Shown here: piece after piece, positions 1 to 8,343 of the stretch | How the letters are laid out: each line of letters opens with the position of its first letter | Position numbering within the stretch: the first letter of the stretch is position 1 | Assembly: GCA_045657265.1 (NCBI GenBank) | Contig: JAZOSU010000017.1 | Coordinates: 1 to 64,000 of the forward strand | DNA length: 64,000 bases | Direction: 5' to 3' | DNA from: RGIG9041 sp045657265 | Lineage (GTDB): Bacteria > Bacillota > Clostridia > Oscillospirales > QAKW01 | Notes under the pieces: generated by a model | What the model was told of the DNA's origin: nothing | Database searches by the model: none | The model's input: the letters and a program-made list of their open reading frames with translations, nothing else | Position numbers and translations under genes: made by a program

Positions 1-150
1 CTTAAACAAAAGGTAAGTATAACTTTAGATGAAGATATTATTGAAAAAGCAAAAGCTTTAGCAGAAGACTGTGACCGTTCTCTATCTCAATATATAAACA
101 TTCTTTTAAAGAACCACATTAAAGAAATCGAAGAAAATAAAGAAGCATAA
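1..150 (+). CDS. Ribbon-helix-helix DNA-binding protein, C-terminal part
   Basis: The frame is open from the window edge and stops at TAA 148-150, giving 49 residues. The start lies outside the window. The visible part has a short beta strand (KVSITLD) followed by two helices (EDIIEKAKALAED and SLSQYINILLKNHI). That is the strand-helix-helix layout of Arc/MetJ/CopG-type regulators, which dimerise and place the strand in the major groove. Such proteins are often antitoxins or plasmid/phage regulators, but the partner gene, if any, is off the window. It is followed directly by an intrinsic terminator, so it is the last gene of its unit. Family assignment rests on this short piece only. Confidence 0.6.
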   Translation, partial: LKQKVSITLDEDIIEKAKALAEDCDRSLSQYINILLKNHIKEIEENKEA

Positions 151-183
151 AAGCTGTAGAAAAATTCTACAGCTTTTATTATT
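149..183 (+). terminator. Intrinsic terminator of the RHH gene
   Basis: A perfect 12-bp stem (AAAAGCTGTAGA with TCTACAGCTTTT, loop AAAAT) starts at the stop codon of the RHH gene. It is followed by an ATTATTT tract. Confidence 0.85.
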
Positions 184-191
184 TATAAAGC

Positions 192-292
192 GACAAGAGT
201 AATACGAACCTGCCTGAAAGCCATAAATTAATTATCTTTTCGTCCTTTTCTCTTTGATGGGCATCAGCCCATCTTGATCGAATAAGAACAAA
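192..292 (+). repeat. Partial (left-half) copy of an inverted-repeat intergenic element
   Basis: GACAAGAGTAATACGAACC at 192-210 nearly matches the left end of the element at 18853-19129. The similarity continues through a TCTTTTCRTCC block and a small GGGCATCAGCCC hairpin (the full copy has a comparable GGCGTCAGCC block) to GAATAA at about 290. The right half and the right terminal inverted repeat are missing here. The copy lies between a terminator and the 3' end of the esterase gene and has no ORF of its own. Confidence 0.6.
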
Positions 293-311
293 AATTATAA
301 ATAATTTCTTG

Positions 312-1100
312 TTACCTTAACCAACCAAGGTTTTTAAACCAGTTTATAAGAAGTCCCGACCACTGCGCCGTATGTGGTACGCTTTCTGCAAGACCAAGTC
401 CATGTCTGCCTTCAGGGAAGATATGCATTTCACAAGGCACACCTTTTTTACGAAGTTCTGTTGCATATGTATAACTGTTTATAACGTTAACTCCGTCATC
501 TGCAGCAGTATGCCATATAAATGCCTGAGGCGTTTTTTCATTTACGTTTTTAGCAGGGTTAAGAGCTGTTTCCATTCCAAGATCACGTCCGCCCAAAAGA
601 TTTTTATAAGAGCCTTTATGGGCAATGCCGTCGTTATCGGGTTGTACAATTACAGGATAACAAAGAATTTGTGCGTTTGGCAAAAATTCCTCTTTATCAA
701 TTGCATCTATACCCTCAAACTCAAAAGGTTTCGTATATGTAGAGGTACTTGCAGCAAGATGTCCCCCTGCAGACGAACCCATAACCGCTATTTTGTTTTT
801 ATCAATTCCATACTTACCTGCATTTGCTCTTGCAAAGCGTACTCCGCGTCTTGCATCAAGCTGCGGAAGGGGAAATCTATGGGGTGACACTCTGTATTCA
901 ACAACAAAAGCAGTAATACCGTGTTTGTTTAAAAACTCTGCATAACCATCACCTTCGTGTGTTGCGCGTTTTGCATATCCGCCGCCGGAAAAAATAACAA
1001 CTGCCGCATCACTTTTTTTGTTTTCCGGCACAAAAACCTTTACAATAGGCGTTTCCTCGCACAATCCCGGAGTATTTTCCCAAAGTTCAAATGTTTCCAC
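312..1100 (-). CDS. Alpha/beta-hydrolase, carbohydrate-esterase-like (BD-FAE/Aes type)
   Basis: A 262-residue cytoplasmic hydrolase. The oxyanion-hole motif FSGGGY lies near residues 37-42 and the nucleophile elbow GSSAGG at 108-113, with Ser110 as the probable nucleophile. A late Asp (HTAADDG, about 200) and His (EGRHG, about 235) complete the triad. These features are typical of acetyl-xylan or feruloyl esterase-like and lipase-like small hydrolases that remove acyl groups from sugars. There is no signal peptide, so any sugar substrate would be intracellular. It lies 18 bp after the HAD gene and glgB on the same strand, so it is probably the last gene of that operon. The exact substrate cannot be read from the sequence. 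Confidence 0.8.
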   Translation of the reverse strand: METFELWENTPGLCEETPIVKVFVPENKKSDAAVVIFSGGGYAKRATHEGDGYAEFLNKHGITAFVVEYRVSPHRFPLPQLDARRGVRFARANAGKYGIDKNKIAVMGSSAGGHLAASTSTYTKPFEFEGIDAIDKEEFLPNAQILCYPVIVQPDNDGIAHKGSYKNLLGGRDLGMETALNPAKNVNEKTPQAFIWHTAADDGVNVINSYTYATELRKKGVPCEMHIFPEGRHGLGLAESVPHTAQWSGLLINWFKNLGWLR

Positions 1101-1118
1101 ATTATTATCCTTCTACCC

Positions 1119-1892
1119 TTATTTTATAATATCACCCACACCGTCAAAAATGTATTTCGGACGGTATGGATAACTTTCAACTTCTTCTTTTGTGGTACAG
1201 CCTGAAAGCACAAGACAGGTGTCGAGACCTGTTTCTATTCCTGCTATTATATCAGTATCCATTCTATCACCTATCATAACAGCCTCGGCAGAATGTACTC
1301 CAAGAAGTTTAAGACCTGTTCTCATCATAAGTGGGTTTGGTTTACCTACAAAATAAGCAGATTTACCTGTAGCAAGTTCAATAGGAGCAATAAGTGCGCG
1401 GCATGCAGGTACTATTCCCTGTTCTGTCGGACCTGTAAGATCGGTATTTGTTCCGATAAGTTTGGCTCCCTGTCTTACAAGTTTTACTGCGTGAATAATG
1501 TTTTCGTAGTTGTAATTCAGCGTTTCACCTACTATAACGTAATCAGGGTTTACGTCATTCATAGTAATTCCCGCTTCATAAAGTGCATTTACAAGACCTG
1601 GCGCACCAATAACGTACGCAGAACAACCGGGAGCCTGCGAACTTATAAACTTTGCTGTGGCAAGCGCGCTTGTATAAAAATGGCTTTCACTCACATCAAG
1701 ACCCATTCTCGCAAGTTTTTGCTGAAGTTCTTTAGGTGAGCGTTCAGATGAATTTGTAAGAAACAAAAATTCTTTATTATTTTTATAAAGCCAGTCCACA
1801 AATTCTTTTACACCCGGAATCAAAGTGTTACCATGATATATTACACCGTCCATATCGCATATGAAACCGCGTTTAGATTTTAATTCTTGCAT
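1119..1892 (-). CDS. HAD-IIA family phosphatase (NagD/AraL-like)
   Basis: A 257-residue HAD-superfamily hydrolase. Motif I is DMDGVIYHG (nucleophile Asp13, acid Asp15) and motif II is TNSS. GKPNP precedes motif III/IV GDRMDTD near residue 208. The TNSS and GKP signatures and the absence of a small C1 cap mark subfamily IIA, which holds NagD, AraL and p-nitrophenyl phosphatases and usually removes phosphate from small sugar or nucleotide phosphates. Its start overlaps the end of glgB by 13 bp, which suggests translational coupling and a role in sugar-phosphate housekeeping beside glycogen metabolism. The substrate is not predictable. Confidence 0.85.
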   Translation of the reverse strand: MQELKSKRGFICDMDGVIYHGNTLIPGVKEFVDWLYKNNKEFLFLTNSSERSPKELQQKLARMGLDVSESHFYTSALATAKFISSQAPGCSAYVIGAPGLVNALYEAGITMNDVNPDYVIVGETLNYNYENIIHAVKLVRQGAKLIGTNTDLTGPTEQGIVPACRALIAPIELATGKSAYFVGKPNPLMMRTGLKLLGVHSAEAVMIGDRMDTDIIAGIETGLDTCLVLSGCTTKEEVESYPYRPKYIFDGVGDIIK

Positions 1893-3895
1893 TTTGTTCT
1901 CCTATACACCCTTTTAATTTTTTTATAAACAGCAGCACTTCTGTTTGGAAGATAACAATTAAATCCTCCAAGCGTATTTTCTTCTGTATATGTTTTATAC
2001 TGATAATCTGTATCTATTCTGTCATACCCGCCGAAAACACCGTCATCAGAAGATAAAACTGCCTGATAAGTACCGTCTTTTTCCACAGGCACAAAATACC
2101 CCTCGAAAGATTTTGTAGGATGGAAATTAAATACGAATACGTAATCTCCTTTGGCAAAAATCAGAATCTTGTCATCCTGATGCACCCATTTATTGACTGC
2201 AGAAACGCAAAGCAAGTTATTTTCCTTTAAAAGCTTTATCATAGCTTTGTCAAAATCAAGCAGTTCACGGAATCTGAGATTTTCGTCATCTGCAAGACTC
2301 CATTGTCTTCGGCAGTAGTGATAGCTCCAACCGTTGCCCTCTCTCGGGAAATCTATCCATTCGGGATGGCCGAATTCATTACCCATAAAATTAAGATAAC
2401 CCTCGCCTGCCAAAGATGCTGTCACAAGACGAATCATTTTGTGCAAAGCTATCCCTCTGTCAATAACAGGGTTGTTTGCAAACTTGGTCATTGATGTATA
2501 CATATCCGCATCACAAAGACGGAACATAATGGTTTTATCTCCCACAAGTGCCTGATCGTGAGACTCGCAGTATCCTATATTCTTTTCGGCAGGTCTTCTT
2601 GAGGTAAGTTCACCCCAGAGTTGCCACATATCCCAGTCTTCGTCTTTGCGTTCTTTGATTATTTTAATCCACAGGTCAGGAACGCCCATAGAAAGACGGT
2701 AGTCAAAACCTATGCCACCGTCCGCTATTTTAAGGCACATTCCCGGCATACCCGACATATCTTCCGCAATTGTAATTGCATTTTTATTGATACTGTGTAT
2801 AAGCTCATTTGCAAGTTGCAGATAGGTTACCGCTTCAACGTCGGTGTTCATAGAAAAATACATATCGTAATTGCAAAAAGCGCTTCCAAGACCGTGGTCG
2901 TGATAGAGCATTGAAGTTACACCGTCAAAACGGAAACCGTCAAAATGAAATACTTCCATCCAGTATCTCAGATTAGACAAAAGAAAATGAATAACCTGAT
3001 TTTTACCATAATCAAAAAGTTTGGTTCCCCAGGCACTGTGATCTCCCTTTCCGCCTTGGTGGAAAAACTGATACTCCGTTCCGTCAAACTCATTAAGTCC
3101 TTCTTCGGTGTTTTTAACCGCATGTGAATGAACTACGTCAAGAAGCACGGTAATTCCCATACTGTGAGCCGTATTTATAAGTTTTTTCAGTTGATGGCTT
3201 GTACCGTATCTTGAAGATGCGGCAAAGAAATTAGACACCTGATACCCGAAAGAGCCATAATACGGATGTTCCATAACAGCCATTATCTGTATAGTATTAT
3301 ATCCAAGTTTTTTTATTCTCGGCAATACATTTTCTGTAAATTCACTATAGCTTCCAACAGCTCCTTTTTCCTGCGCCATACCTATATGACATTCATAAAT
3401 AAAAGGTGTTTTTTCAGCAATAAAATCTTTATCTGTCCAGGGAAACTCCTGAAAAGTTTCTTCAATTTCTGCACACCAACTATAGTTTTCGGTATCCTGT
3501 ACCACTCTTGTTGCATAGGTCGGAATTCTGCGAAGCACTCGGTCACCGTTTACAATAATTGCCTGAACCTTCTGCCCCGACATCAGAGCATCTTTGCCTT
3601 TTAAATGAATTTCAAATACGCCGTTTTCAAGAGCGGTCATCTGATGACTGTATATATCCCAATTATTAAAATCACCTGTCAGAAACATTTTATCTGCGGC
3701 AGGCGCCCATTCTCTGTATATCCATCCGTCTTGCAGACGGTGAAACCCGAAATACTTATACCCTGATGCAAAATCAACAAGGTTTCCGTTTTTACCTACA
3801 AGCTCGTTTTTTTTGTTTTTAAAAAGTTTTGTACGAAGTTCAATATCTTTTTCATACGGTAAAAGATACGGATCTATTTTGAATATTTTTTTCAT
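1880..3895 (-). CDS. glgB: 1,4-alpha-glucan branching enzyme, eukaryotic-type GH13_8
   Basis: A 671-residue enzyme that transfers alpha-1,4 chains to O6 positions, forming alpha-1,6 branches in glycogen. An N-terminal CBM48-like region (WAPAADKMFLTGDFNNWD, about 63-80) precedes the GH13 barrel. DVVHSH is at 253-258, the nucleophile is Asp324 (FRFDG), the acid/base is Glu378 (IAEDM) and the third acidic residue is Asp447 (ESHDQ). The barrel wording (LPRIKKLGYN, MEHPYYGSFGYQ, FFAASSRYGT) matches the eukaryotic/GH13_8 type rather than the usual bacterial GlgB. A longer frame upstream to 3940 exists, but the ATG at 3895 is chosen because it has a GAGG site and a normal N-terminus. No glgA, glgC or glgP is in the window. 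Confidence 0.93.
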   Translation of the reverse strand: MKKIFKIDPYLLPYEKDIELRTKLFKNKKNELVGKNGNLVDFASGYKYFGFHRLQDGWIYREWAPAADKMFLTGDFNNWDIYSHQMTALENGVFEIHLKGKDALMSGQKVQAIIVNGDRVLRRIPTYATRVVQDTENYSWCAEIEETFQEFPWTDKDFIAEKTPFIYECHIGMAQEKGAVGSYSEFTENVLPRIKKLGYNTIQIMAVMEHPYYGSFGYQVSNFFAASSRYGTSHQLKKLINTAHSMGITVLLDVVHSHAVKNTEEGLNEFDGTEYQFFHQGGKGDHSAWGTKLFDYGKNQVIHFLLSNLRYWMEVFHFDGFRFDGVTSMLYHDHGLGSAFCNYDMYFSMNTDVEAVTYLQLANELIHSINKNAITIAEDMSGMPGMCLKIADGGIGFDYRLSMGVPDLWIKIIKERKDEDWDMWQLWGELTSRRPAEKNIGYCESHDQALVGDKTIMFRLCDADMYTSMTKFANNPVIDRGIALHKMIRLVTASLAGEGYLNFMGNEFGHPEWIDFPREGNGWSYHYCRRQWSLADDENLRFRELLDFDKAMIKLLKENNLLCVSAVNKWVHQDDKILIFAKGDYVFVFNFHPTKSFEGYFVPVEKDGTYQAVLSSDDGVFGGYDRIDTDYQYKTYTEENTLGGFNCYLPNRSAAVYKKIKRVYRRTKCKN

Positions 3896-4001
3896 TTTAC
3901 AAAACCTCACACTACAAGTTATATATATCATATCATACATTTATATTTTTTTCCATAATTTTTGTATATATAACAAATAAGCGGCAAAATGTAACAAAAT
4001 T

Positions 4002-4033
4002 AAAACCGTTTGGAAATTAATCCAAACGGTTTT
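4002..4033 (-). terminator. Intrinsic terminator after the band-7 gene
   Basis: A 13-bp perfect stem (AAAACCGTTTGGA pairing with TCCAAACGGTTTT) lies 12 bases past the stop of the band-7 gene. A T-rich tract follows on the minus strand. Confidence 0.85.
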
Positions 4034-4044
4034 GTATTAGTTAG

Positions 4045-4893
4045 TTATTCTTCTGTTTGCGACTCTCCGTCAAAATTCATCATTGTACCGGCATTGCCTG
4101 TAACCTGAGGAAGTTTTCCGTCCCATTTTTCAACCTTGTTATACTCAATGATATTTTCCGTGAGTGACTGGTTGATGGTTTTATTCGCTTCTGCTTCTGC
4201 ATTAGCTTTGATACGGATTGTCTCCGCTTCTGCCTGAGCGTTTGTAATTGCAGTCTGTTTTTCAGTTTCTGCTTTCAAAAGCTGTTGCTGAGCTACCTGT
4301 TTTTCTTCGATAGCGGTAATAAACGCTTCTGAGAAATCAAAGTTTATAATGTTTACATCGGTAACATAAAGACCGATATTATTAAGTTTTTCGTTAAGTC
4401 CTTCGATAAGTCCGTCAGAAATAAGAGCGCGGTTTGTTACGCTTTCTTCTGCTGTATACTGCGCGGTGATAGCTTTAAGTACTTCGTTGACCGCAGGTAC
4501 AACAAGAACGTTTTCATAATCAGCGCCTATGTTTTTATAAATACTGTATGATTTTGAAGTATCAACGCGGTAGTTTATTGCAAGAGTTGTATTTACAGTC
4601 TGAAGGTCTTTTGAGAAAGCTTCAGTTGCAACCTCAAGTTTAACAATACGGTTGTCAATTTTAATAACCTTTTGAACAAAAGGCAGTTTTGTGTGCATAC
4701 CTTCCTGTAAAACGCCTTCGTTAACCTTACCCAAGGTTACAACAACGCCTGTATGACCTGCATCAACAATTACAAAACTGTTTGACGCCACAACAATAAC
4801 TACAAGAGCTAACAAAACAACAATAACTGCTATTTTAATAAATTTTGAGCCGGGTGACGGGATTTTAACGTCAATTGGTCTGTTATTATCCAT
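4045..4893 (-). CDS. SPFH/band 7 (prohibitin-like) membrane protein
   Basis: A 282-residue protein with one N-terminal membrane span (about 20-38). The band-7 domain begins AGHTGVVVTLGKV. A long Ala/Glu/Gln-rich helix follows (roughly residues 190-240), as in prohibitins and HflK/HflC. The family forms membrane-associated oligomeric cages that organise lipids or shield membrane proteases. It lies 58 bp downstream of the decarboxylase beta subunit on the same strand, but a terminator separates the two, so it may be read partly by read-through. A functional tie to the sodium pump is possible but not shown. Confidence 0.85.
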   Translation of the reverse strand: MDNNRPIDVKIPSPGSKFIKIAVIVVLLALVVIVVASNSFVIVDAGHTGVVVTLGKVNEGVLQEGMHTKLPFVQKVIKIDNRIVKLEVATEAFSKDLQTVNTTLAINYRVDTSKSYSIYKNIGADYENVLVVPAVNEVLKAITAQYTAEESVTNRALISDGLIEGLNEKLNNIGLYVTDVNIINFDFSEAFITAIEEKQVAQQQLLKAETEKQTAITNAQAEAETIRIKANAEAEANKTINQSLTENIIEYNKVEKWDGKLPQVTGNAGTMMNFDGESQTEE

Positions 4894-4915
4894 AATAAAT
4901 TCTCCTCATTTTAAA

Positions 4916-4947
4916 AAATAACCTATCGGAGACCCGATAGGTTATTT
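4916..4947 (-). terminator. Intrinsic terminator of the decarboxylase operon
   Basis: A 14-bp stem (AAATAACCTATCGG with CCGATAGGTTATTT, loop of four) lies directly after the beta-subunit stop. It is followed by a T-run at 4913-4919 on the minus strand. Confidence 0.88.
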
Positions 4948-4950
4948 TTA

Positions 4951-6156
4951 TTAACCGAATATTGTGAGCAAGAAACCGGCTGCAACTGCAGAACCGATAA
5001 CACCTGCTACGTTGGGTCCCATTGCGTGCATAAGCAAGAAGTTAGAAGGATTAGCTTTCTGTCCTTCAACCTGTGATACACGTGCTGCCATAGGTACCGC
5101 AGAAACACCTGCAGAACCGATAAGGGGATTGATTTTTCCGCCTGATAAAAAGCACATAAGTTTGCCTATAAGAAGACCTCCAACTGTTGAGAATGCAAAA
5201 GCTACAAGACCTAATGCTACAATGTAAAGAGTCTCTTTCTTAAGGAAGTTTGCACCAACTGTTGTAGCGCCTACAGAAACGCTGAGGAATATTGTAACGA
5301 TATTCATAAGAGCGTTCTGCGCGGTATCTGAAAGTCTGTCACAAACTCCGCTTTCACGGAACAGGTTACCAAGCATAAGGCAACCGAGAAGTGGAGCAAC
5401 TGAAGGCAAAAGAAGAACAGTAAATATTGTTACAACGATAGGGAAAACGATTTTCTCGCGTTTTGAAACAACTCTTGTCTGTTCCATTTTAATTTCACGT
5501 TCTTTTTTAGTTGTAATAAGTCTCATAAGCGGTGGCTGAATGAGCGGAATAAGAGCCATATAGCTATACGCCGCAATTGCTATCGCACCTAAAAGTTCGG
5601 GAGCGAGTTTTGATGTAAGGAATATAGCTGTAGGACCGTCTGCGCCACCGATAATAGCAATAGATGCCGCCTGAGGACCTGTGAAACCAAGAACAACTGC
5701 AAGAATCAAAGCGCAGTATACACCGAACTGAGCTGCAGCACCAAGCAAAAATGATTTCGGATTTGAAAGAAGAGGACCGAAATCTGTCATCGCACCAACA
5801 CCCATAAAAATAAGTGAAGGATAAATACCTGTTTTTACGCCGATATAAAGGATGTCAAGAAGACCGCCCTGTTTAAGTATTGTACCGTAACCGATTTCAC
5901 CCTCCATAAGCTGTGTCCAGAGCTCAGGATTATAAATCGGAGTTTCGCCTGCCGGTGTAGGAAGGTTAGTAAGAAGCATACCAAACGCAATACCTACAAG
6001 AAGCAACGGCTCAAATTTTTTGACTATACCAAGATAAAGAAGAACACAGGCAAGTATTATCATAACAAGTGACTGCCAGTTGCCAAAGATATCAAAAAGA
6101 ATTTTGTATCCTGAGCTGTTCCAGATACCTTGGATGGTATCCATTATTATACTCAT
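4951..6156 (-). CDS. oadB: Na+-translocating decarboxylase, beta (membrane) subunit
   Basis: A 401-residue polytopic membrane protein of the OadB/GcdB/MmdB family. The key family block GGADGPTAIF is visible at mid-protein, and GNLFRESGV occurs in the second half, as in oxaloacetate and methylmalonyl-CoA decarboxylases. The subunit decarboxylates carboxybiotin and couples the released energy to Na+ export. It is the last of four decarboxylase genes (alpha, OadG-like, biotin carrier, beta), with 18 bp to the carrier gene. The family alone does not distinguish oxaloacetate from other acyl substrates, but the partner alpha subunit points to oxaloacetate or pyruvate-type carboxyl transfer. Confidence 0.92.
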   Translation of the reverse strand: MSIIMDTIQGIWNSSGYKILFDIFGNWQSLVMIILACVLLYLGIVKKFEPLLLVGIAFGMLLTNLPTPAGETPIYNPELWTQLMEGEIGYGTILKQGGLLDILYIGVKTGIYPSLIFMGVGAMTDFGPLLSNPKSFLLGAAAQFGVYCALILAVVLGFTGPQAASIAIIGGADGPTAIFLTSKLAPELLGAIAIAAYSYMALIPLIQPPLMRLITTKKEREIKMEQTRVVSKREKIVFPIVVTIFTVLLLPSVAPLLGCLMLGNLFRESGVCDRLSDTAQNALMNIVTIFLSVSVGATTVGANFLKKETLYIVALGLVAFAFSTVGGLLIGKLMCFLSGGKINPLIGSAGVSAVPMAARVSQVEGQKANPSNFLLMHAMGPNVAGVIGSAVAAGFLLTIFG

Positions 6157-6174
6157 TTTAATACGTCCTCCGAA

Positions 6175-6555
6175 TTAAGCAAGATATACCAAAGGAGCGC
6201 CACTGTCAACAGTCTGTCCGTTTGTAACAGCAATTGAAGAAACTGTACCGTCTGCAGGAGCAACAATTTCGTTTTCCATTTTCATAGCTTCAAGAACAAC
6301 GAGAATGTCCCCTGCTTTAACAGCCTGACCGTTTGAAACTTTAATTGAAAGAATTGTACCCGGCATAGGAGCTTGAACAGCTTTGCCGCTTCCTGCAGGA
6401 GCAGGAGCTGCAGCAGGTGCAGGGGCAGCGGCAGGAGCAGGTGCAGCAGCGGCAGGAGCAGGTGCTGTATATGCCTGTTCACTCAAAAGGATAGCTTTTC
6501 CTTCTTCTACTTCAACTTCATATTTTTTTCCGTTTAAAACTACTTCGTATTTCAT
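6175..6555 (-). CDS. Biotin carrier protein of the Na+-translocating decarboxylase
   Basis: A 126-residue protein with a short N-terminal strand region, a flexible Ala/Pro linker (31-54) and a biotinyl domain. The biotinylated lysine is Lys92 in EAMKME. In many OadA proteins this domain is fused to the C-terminus of the alpha subunit. Here it is a separate gene, as in glutaconyl-CoA and methylmalonyl-CoA decarboxylases (GcdC/MmdC). It carries CO2 from the carboxyltransferase to the membrane beta subunit. The linker is encoded by imperfect short GC-rich repeats, unlike the AT-rich surroundings. It starts one base after the OadG-like gene stops. Confidence 0.92.
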   Translation of the reverse strand: MKYEVVLNGKKYEVEVEEGKAILLSEQAYTAPAPAAAAPAPAAAPAPAAAPAPAGSGKAVQAPMPGTILSIKVSNGQAVKAGDILVVLEAMKMENEIVAPADGTVSSIAVTNGQTVDSGAPLVYLA

Positions 6556-6556
6556 A

Positions 6557-6877
6557 TTATTTTACCTCTTTAATGGAAATAAATCTTAAATTTTCAAGGG
6601 GCTTATCAAGGTCATTTGCAACAATTGCCATAATAAGCGCTGCATCTTTATCTTCTACTCCGATAAGTTTAACACCTGTATAAGTATCAGTTTCCGGCTC
6701 TTGTGCAGCAGCAGGGGCTGCAGCCGCGGGAGCAGAAACTTCTGTTTTCTTTTCAGACGCTAATTTAGAAATTGCCTGAATAATAAACATAAGAACTATC
6801 AGAACAGCAAAAACTGTTATAAAACCGATAAGTGAAACTAAAAGAGTATCAGACATTGAAGGATTTACTGTATTCAT
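6557..6877 (-). CDS. OadG-family (gamma/delta) subunit of the decarboxylase
   Basis: A 106-residue protein with one membrane span at about 12-34 and an Ala/Pro-rich stretch (about 47-60). A small C-terminal domain ends LRFISIKEVK. OadG/MmdD-type subunits anchor the soluble carboxyltransferase to the membrane pump and stabilise the complex. It lies 14 bp downstream of the alpha-subunit gene and 1 bp before the biotin-carrier gene, so it fits an equimolar complex made from one mRNA. Sequence conservation in the family is low, so the call leans on size, topology and position. Confidence 0.85.
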   Translation of the reverse strand: MNTVNPSMSDTLLVSLIGFITVFAVLIVLMFIIQAISKLASEKKTEVSAPAAAAPAAAQEPETDTYTGVKLIGVEDKDAALIMAIVANDLDKPLENLRFISIKEVK

Positions 6878-6891
6878 ATTCTATATCCTCC

Positions 6892-8271
6892 TTAATCTAT
6901 ACGTTTTATAGAATAAACGAATGTATTTTCTTCTTTTTGTTTACGTGCTTCAAAGAATTTTTCAGCCTGCTGAGGAAATGCAATATACGAAAGTACGTCT
7001 TCATCGCATCTTGCAATACCCTGAAGTTTTTCTTTTGTTGCTTCAAACTCAGGAGCAAGGTCGTCAGCAGGACGATGTGAAATCGGTTTTTCATCACCGA
7101 GAACTTTTTTGATGATTTCTTCATCTATTTCACCGGGAGCACGGCCATATTCACCGCGAACATAAGCTTTAACTTCTTTACCGATATTTTTATATCTTTC
7201 ACCAAGAAGAACGTTCTGTGTTGCCTGTACACCAACCATCTGGCTCATAGGTGTAACAAGTGGTGGATAACCAAGCTCTGCACGTACTTTCGGTACTTCT
7301 GCAAGAACGCTTTCAAATTTATCCATAGCCTTTTGCATTTTAAGCTGTGAAACAAGATTAGAAAGCATACCGCCGGGAACTTTATAATCAAGACAAGCTG
7401 TATCAGTTGCCATAACAACGGGATCAAGGGTTCCGTTTGCAAGATATTCGTTACGGATAGGAAGGAAGAATGAGTTTACCTTGCCTAAAATTTTATCATC
7501 AAGGTTAACTTCATAACCAAGGTTACGAAGAGCATATGCGAGAGTTTCTGTGGCAGGCTGTGATGTACCGCCTGAGAAACAAGATGTTGCTGTATCAATA
7601 ACGTCTGCGCCTGCTTCAACTGCTTTAAGATAAGTCATAAAAGCAAGACCGGCTGTACAATGTGTATGAACAACTATCGGCACCTTTACGTTTTCTTTAA
7701 GAGCTTTAACAAGGTCATAAGCTTCGTCGGGAGCCATAACACCTGCCATATCTTTGATACAGATAGATGCAACGCCCATATTTTCCATATCTTTAGCAAG
7801 TTTCACATAATTTTCAAGACTATGAACAGGGCTTGTTGTATAAGAAATAGTACCTGAAGCATGAGCGCCGTTCTTTATTGTCTCATCAACTGCTACCTGA
7901 ATATTACGAATATCGTTAAGAGCATCAAAAATTCTGATTATATCAATACCGTTTTTAACAGAAAGTTCAACGAATTTTCTTACAACATCATCGGGATAGT
8001 GTTTGTAACCCAGAAGGTTCTGTCCGCGAAGAAGCATCTGTAATTTAGTATTTGGCATAGCCTCTTTGATTTTTTTGAGTCTTTCCCATGGATCTTCACC
8101 TAAAAAGCGAAGGCAGCTGTCAAAAGTAGCACCGCCCCAGCATTCTACAGAATAATATCCTGCTTTATCCATTTCGCTGAGAATCGGAGCAAATTTCTCA
8201 AACGGTAAACGTGTTGCAACCAAAGACTGATTAGCATCACGGAGTATCGTTTCGGTAAAATTAACCTTCAT
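6892..8271 (-). CDS. oadA: Decarboxylase alpha subunit, carboxyltransferase domain only (OadA/PycB type)
   Basis: A 459-residue carboxyltransferase that moves CO2 from oxaloacetate (or a related oxoacid) to biotin. The barrel begins with ETILRDANQSLVATR (metal ligand Asp12). The carbamylated-lysine position is Lys173 (CIKDMAG), and the metal-binding His202 and His204 lie in VHTHCTAG. The conserved C-terminal lid region follows. It stops before any biotinyl domain, which is encoded separately two genes downstream. The ATG at 8271 has a strong AAAGGAG site. It heads the four-gene decarboxylase operon. A pyruvate carboxylase B subunit is the main alternative, but the beta-subunit partner argues for the Na+ pump. 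Confidence 0.93.
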   Translation of the reverse strand: MKVNFTETILRDANQSLVATRLPFEKFAPILSEMDKAGYYSVECWGGATFDSCLRFLGEDPWERLKKIKEAMPNTKLQMLLRGQNLLGYKHYPDDVVRKFVELSVKNGIDIIRIFDALNDIRNIQVAVDETIKNGAHASGTISYTTSPVHSLENYVKLAKDMENMGVASICIKDMAGVMAPDEAYDLVKALKENVKVPIVVHTHCTAGLAFMTYLKAVEAGADVIDTATSCFSGGTSQPATETLAYALRNLGYEVNLDDKILGKVNSFFLPIRNEYLANGTLDPVVMATDTACLDYKVPGGMLSNLVSQLKMQKAMDKFESVLAEVPKVRAELGYPPLVTPMSQMVGVQATQNVLLGERYKNIGKEVKAYVRGEYGRAPGEIDEEIIKKVLGDEKPISHRPADDLAPEFEATKEKLQGIARCDEDVLSYIAFPQQAEKFFEARKQKEENTFVYSIKRID

Positions 8272-8315
8272 TTATGTCATCTCCTTTAATATTATCCAAA
8301 ATTTCTCTGTTTAAT

Positions 8316-8343
8316 AGTCTATCACATTTTATGCAAATGTCAA
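8316..8343 (-). promoter_or_regulatory. Candidate sigma-A promoter of the decarboxylase operon
   Basis: On the minus strand TTGACA (8343-8338) is followed after 16 bp by TAGACT (8321-8316). The -35 box overlaps the stop codon of the upstream MFS gene. The -10 box is weak, so confidence is moderate. Confidence 0.45.

Noticed and set aside
6420..6480. Short tandem repeats as a mobile or CRISPR-like array
   Set aside because: They are codon repeats for the Ala/Pro linker of the biotin carrier and have no spacer structure.
6383..6589. Plus-strand Ala/Gly-rich frame opposite the biotin carrier
   Set aside because: It is the complement of the Ala/Pro linker repeats, with no ribosome site.
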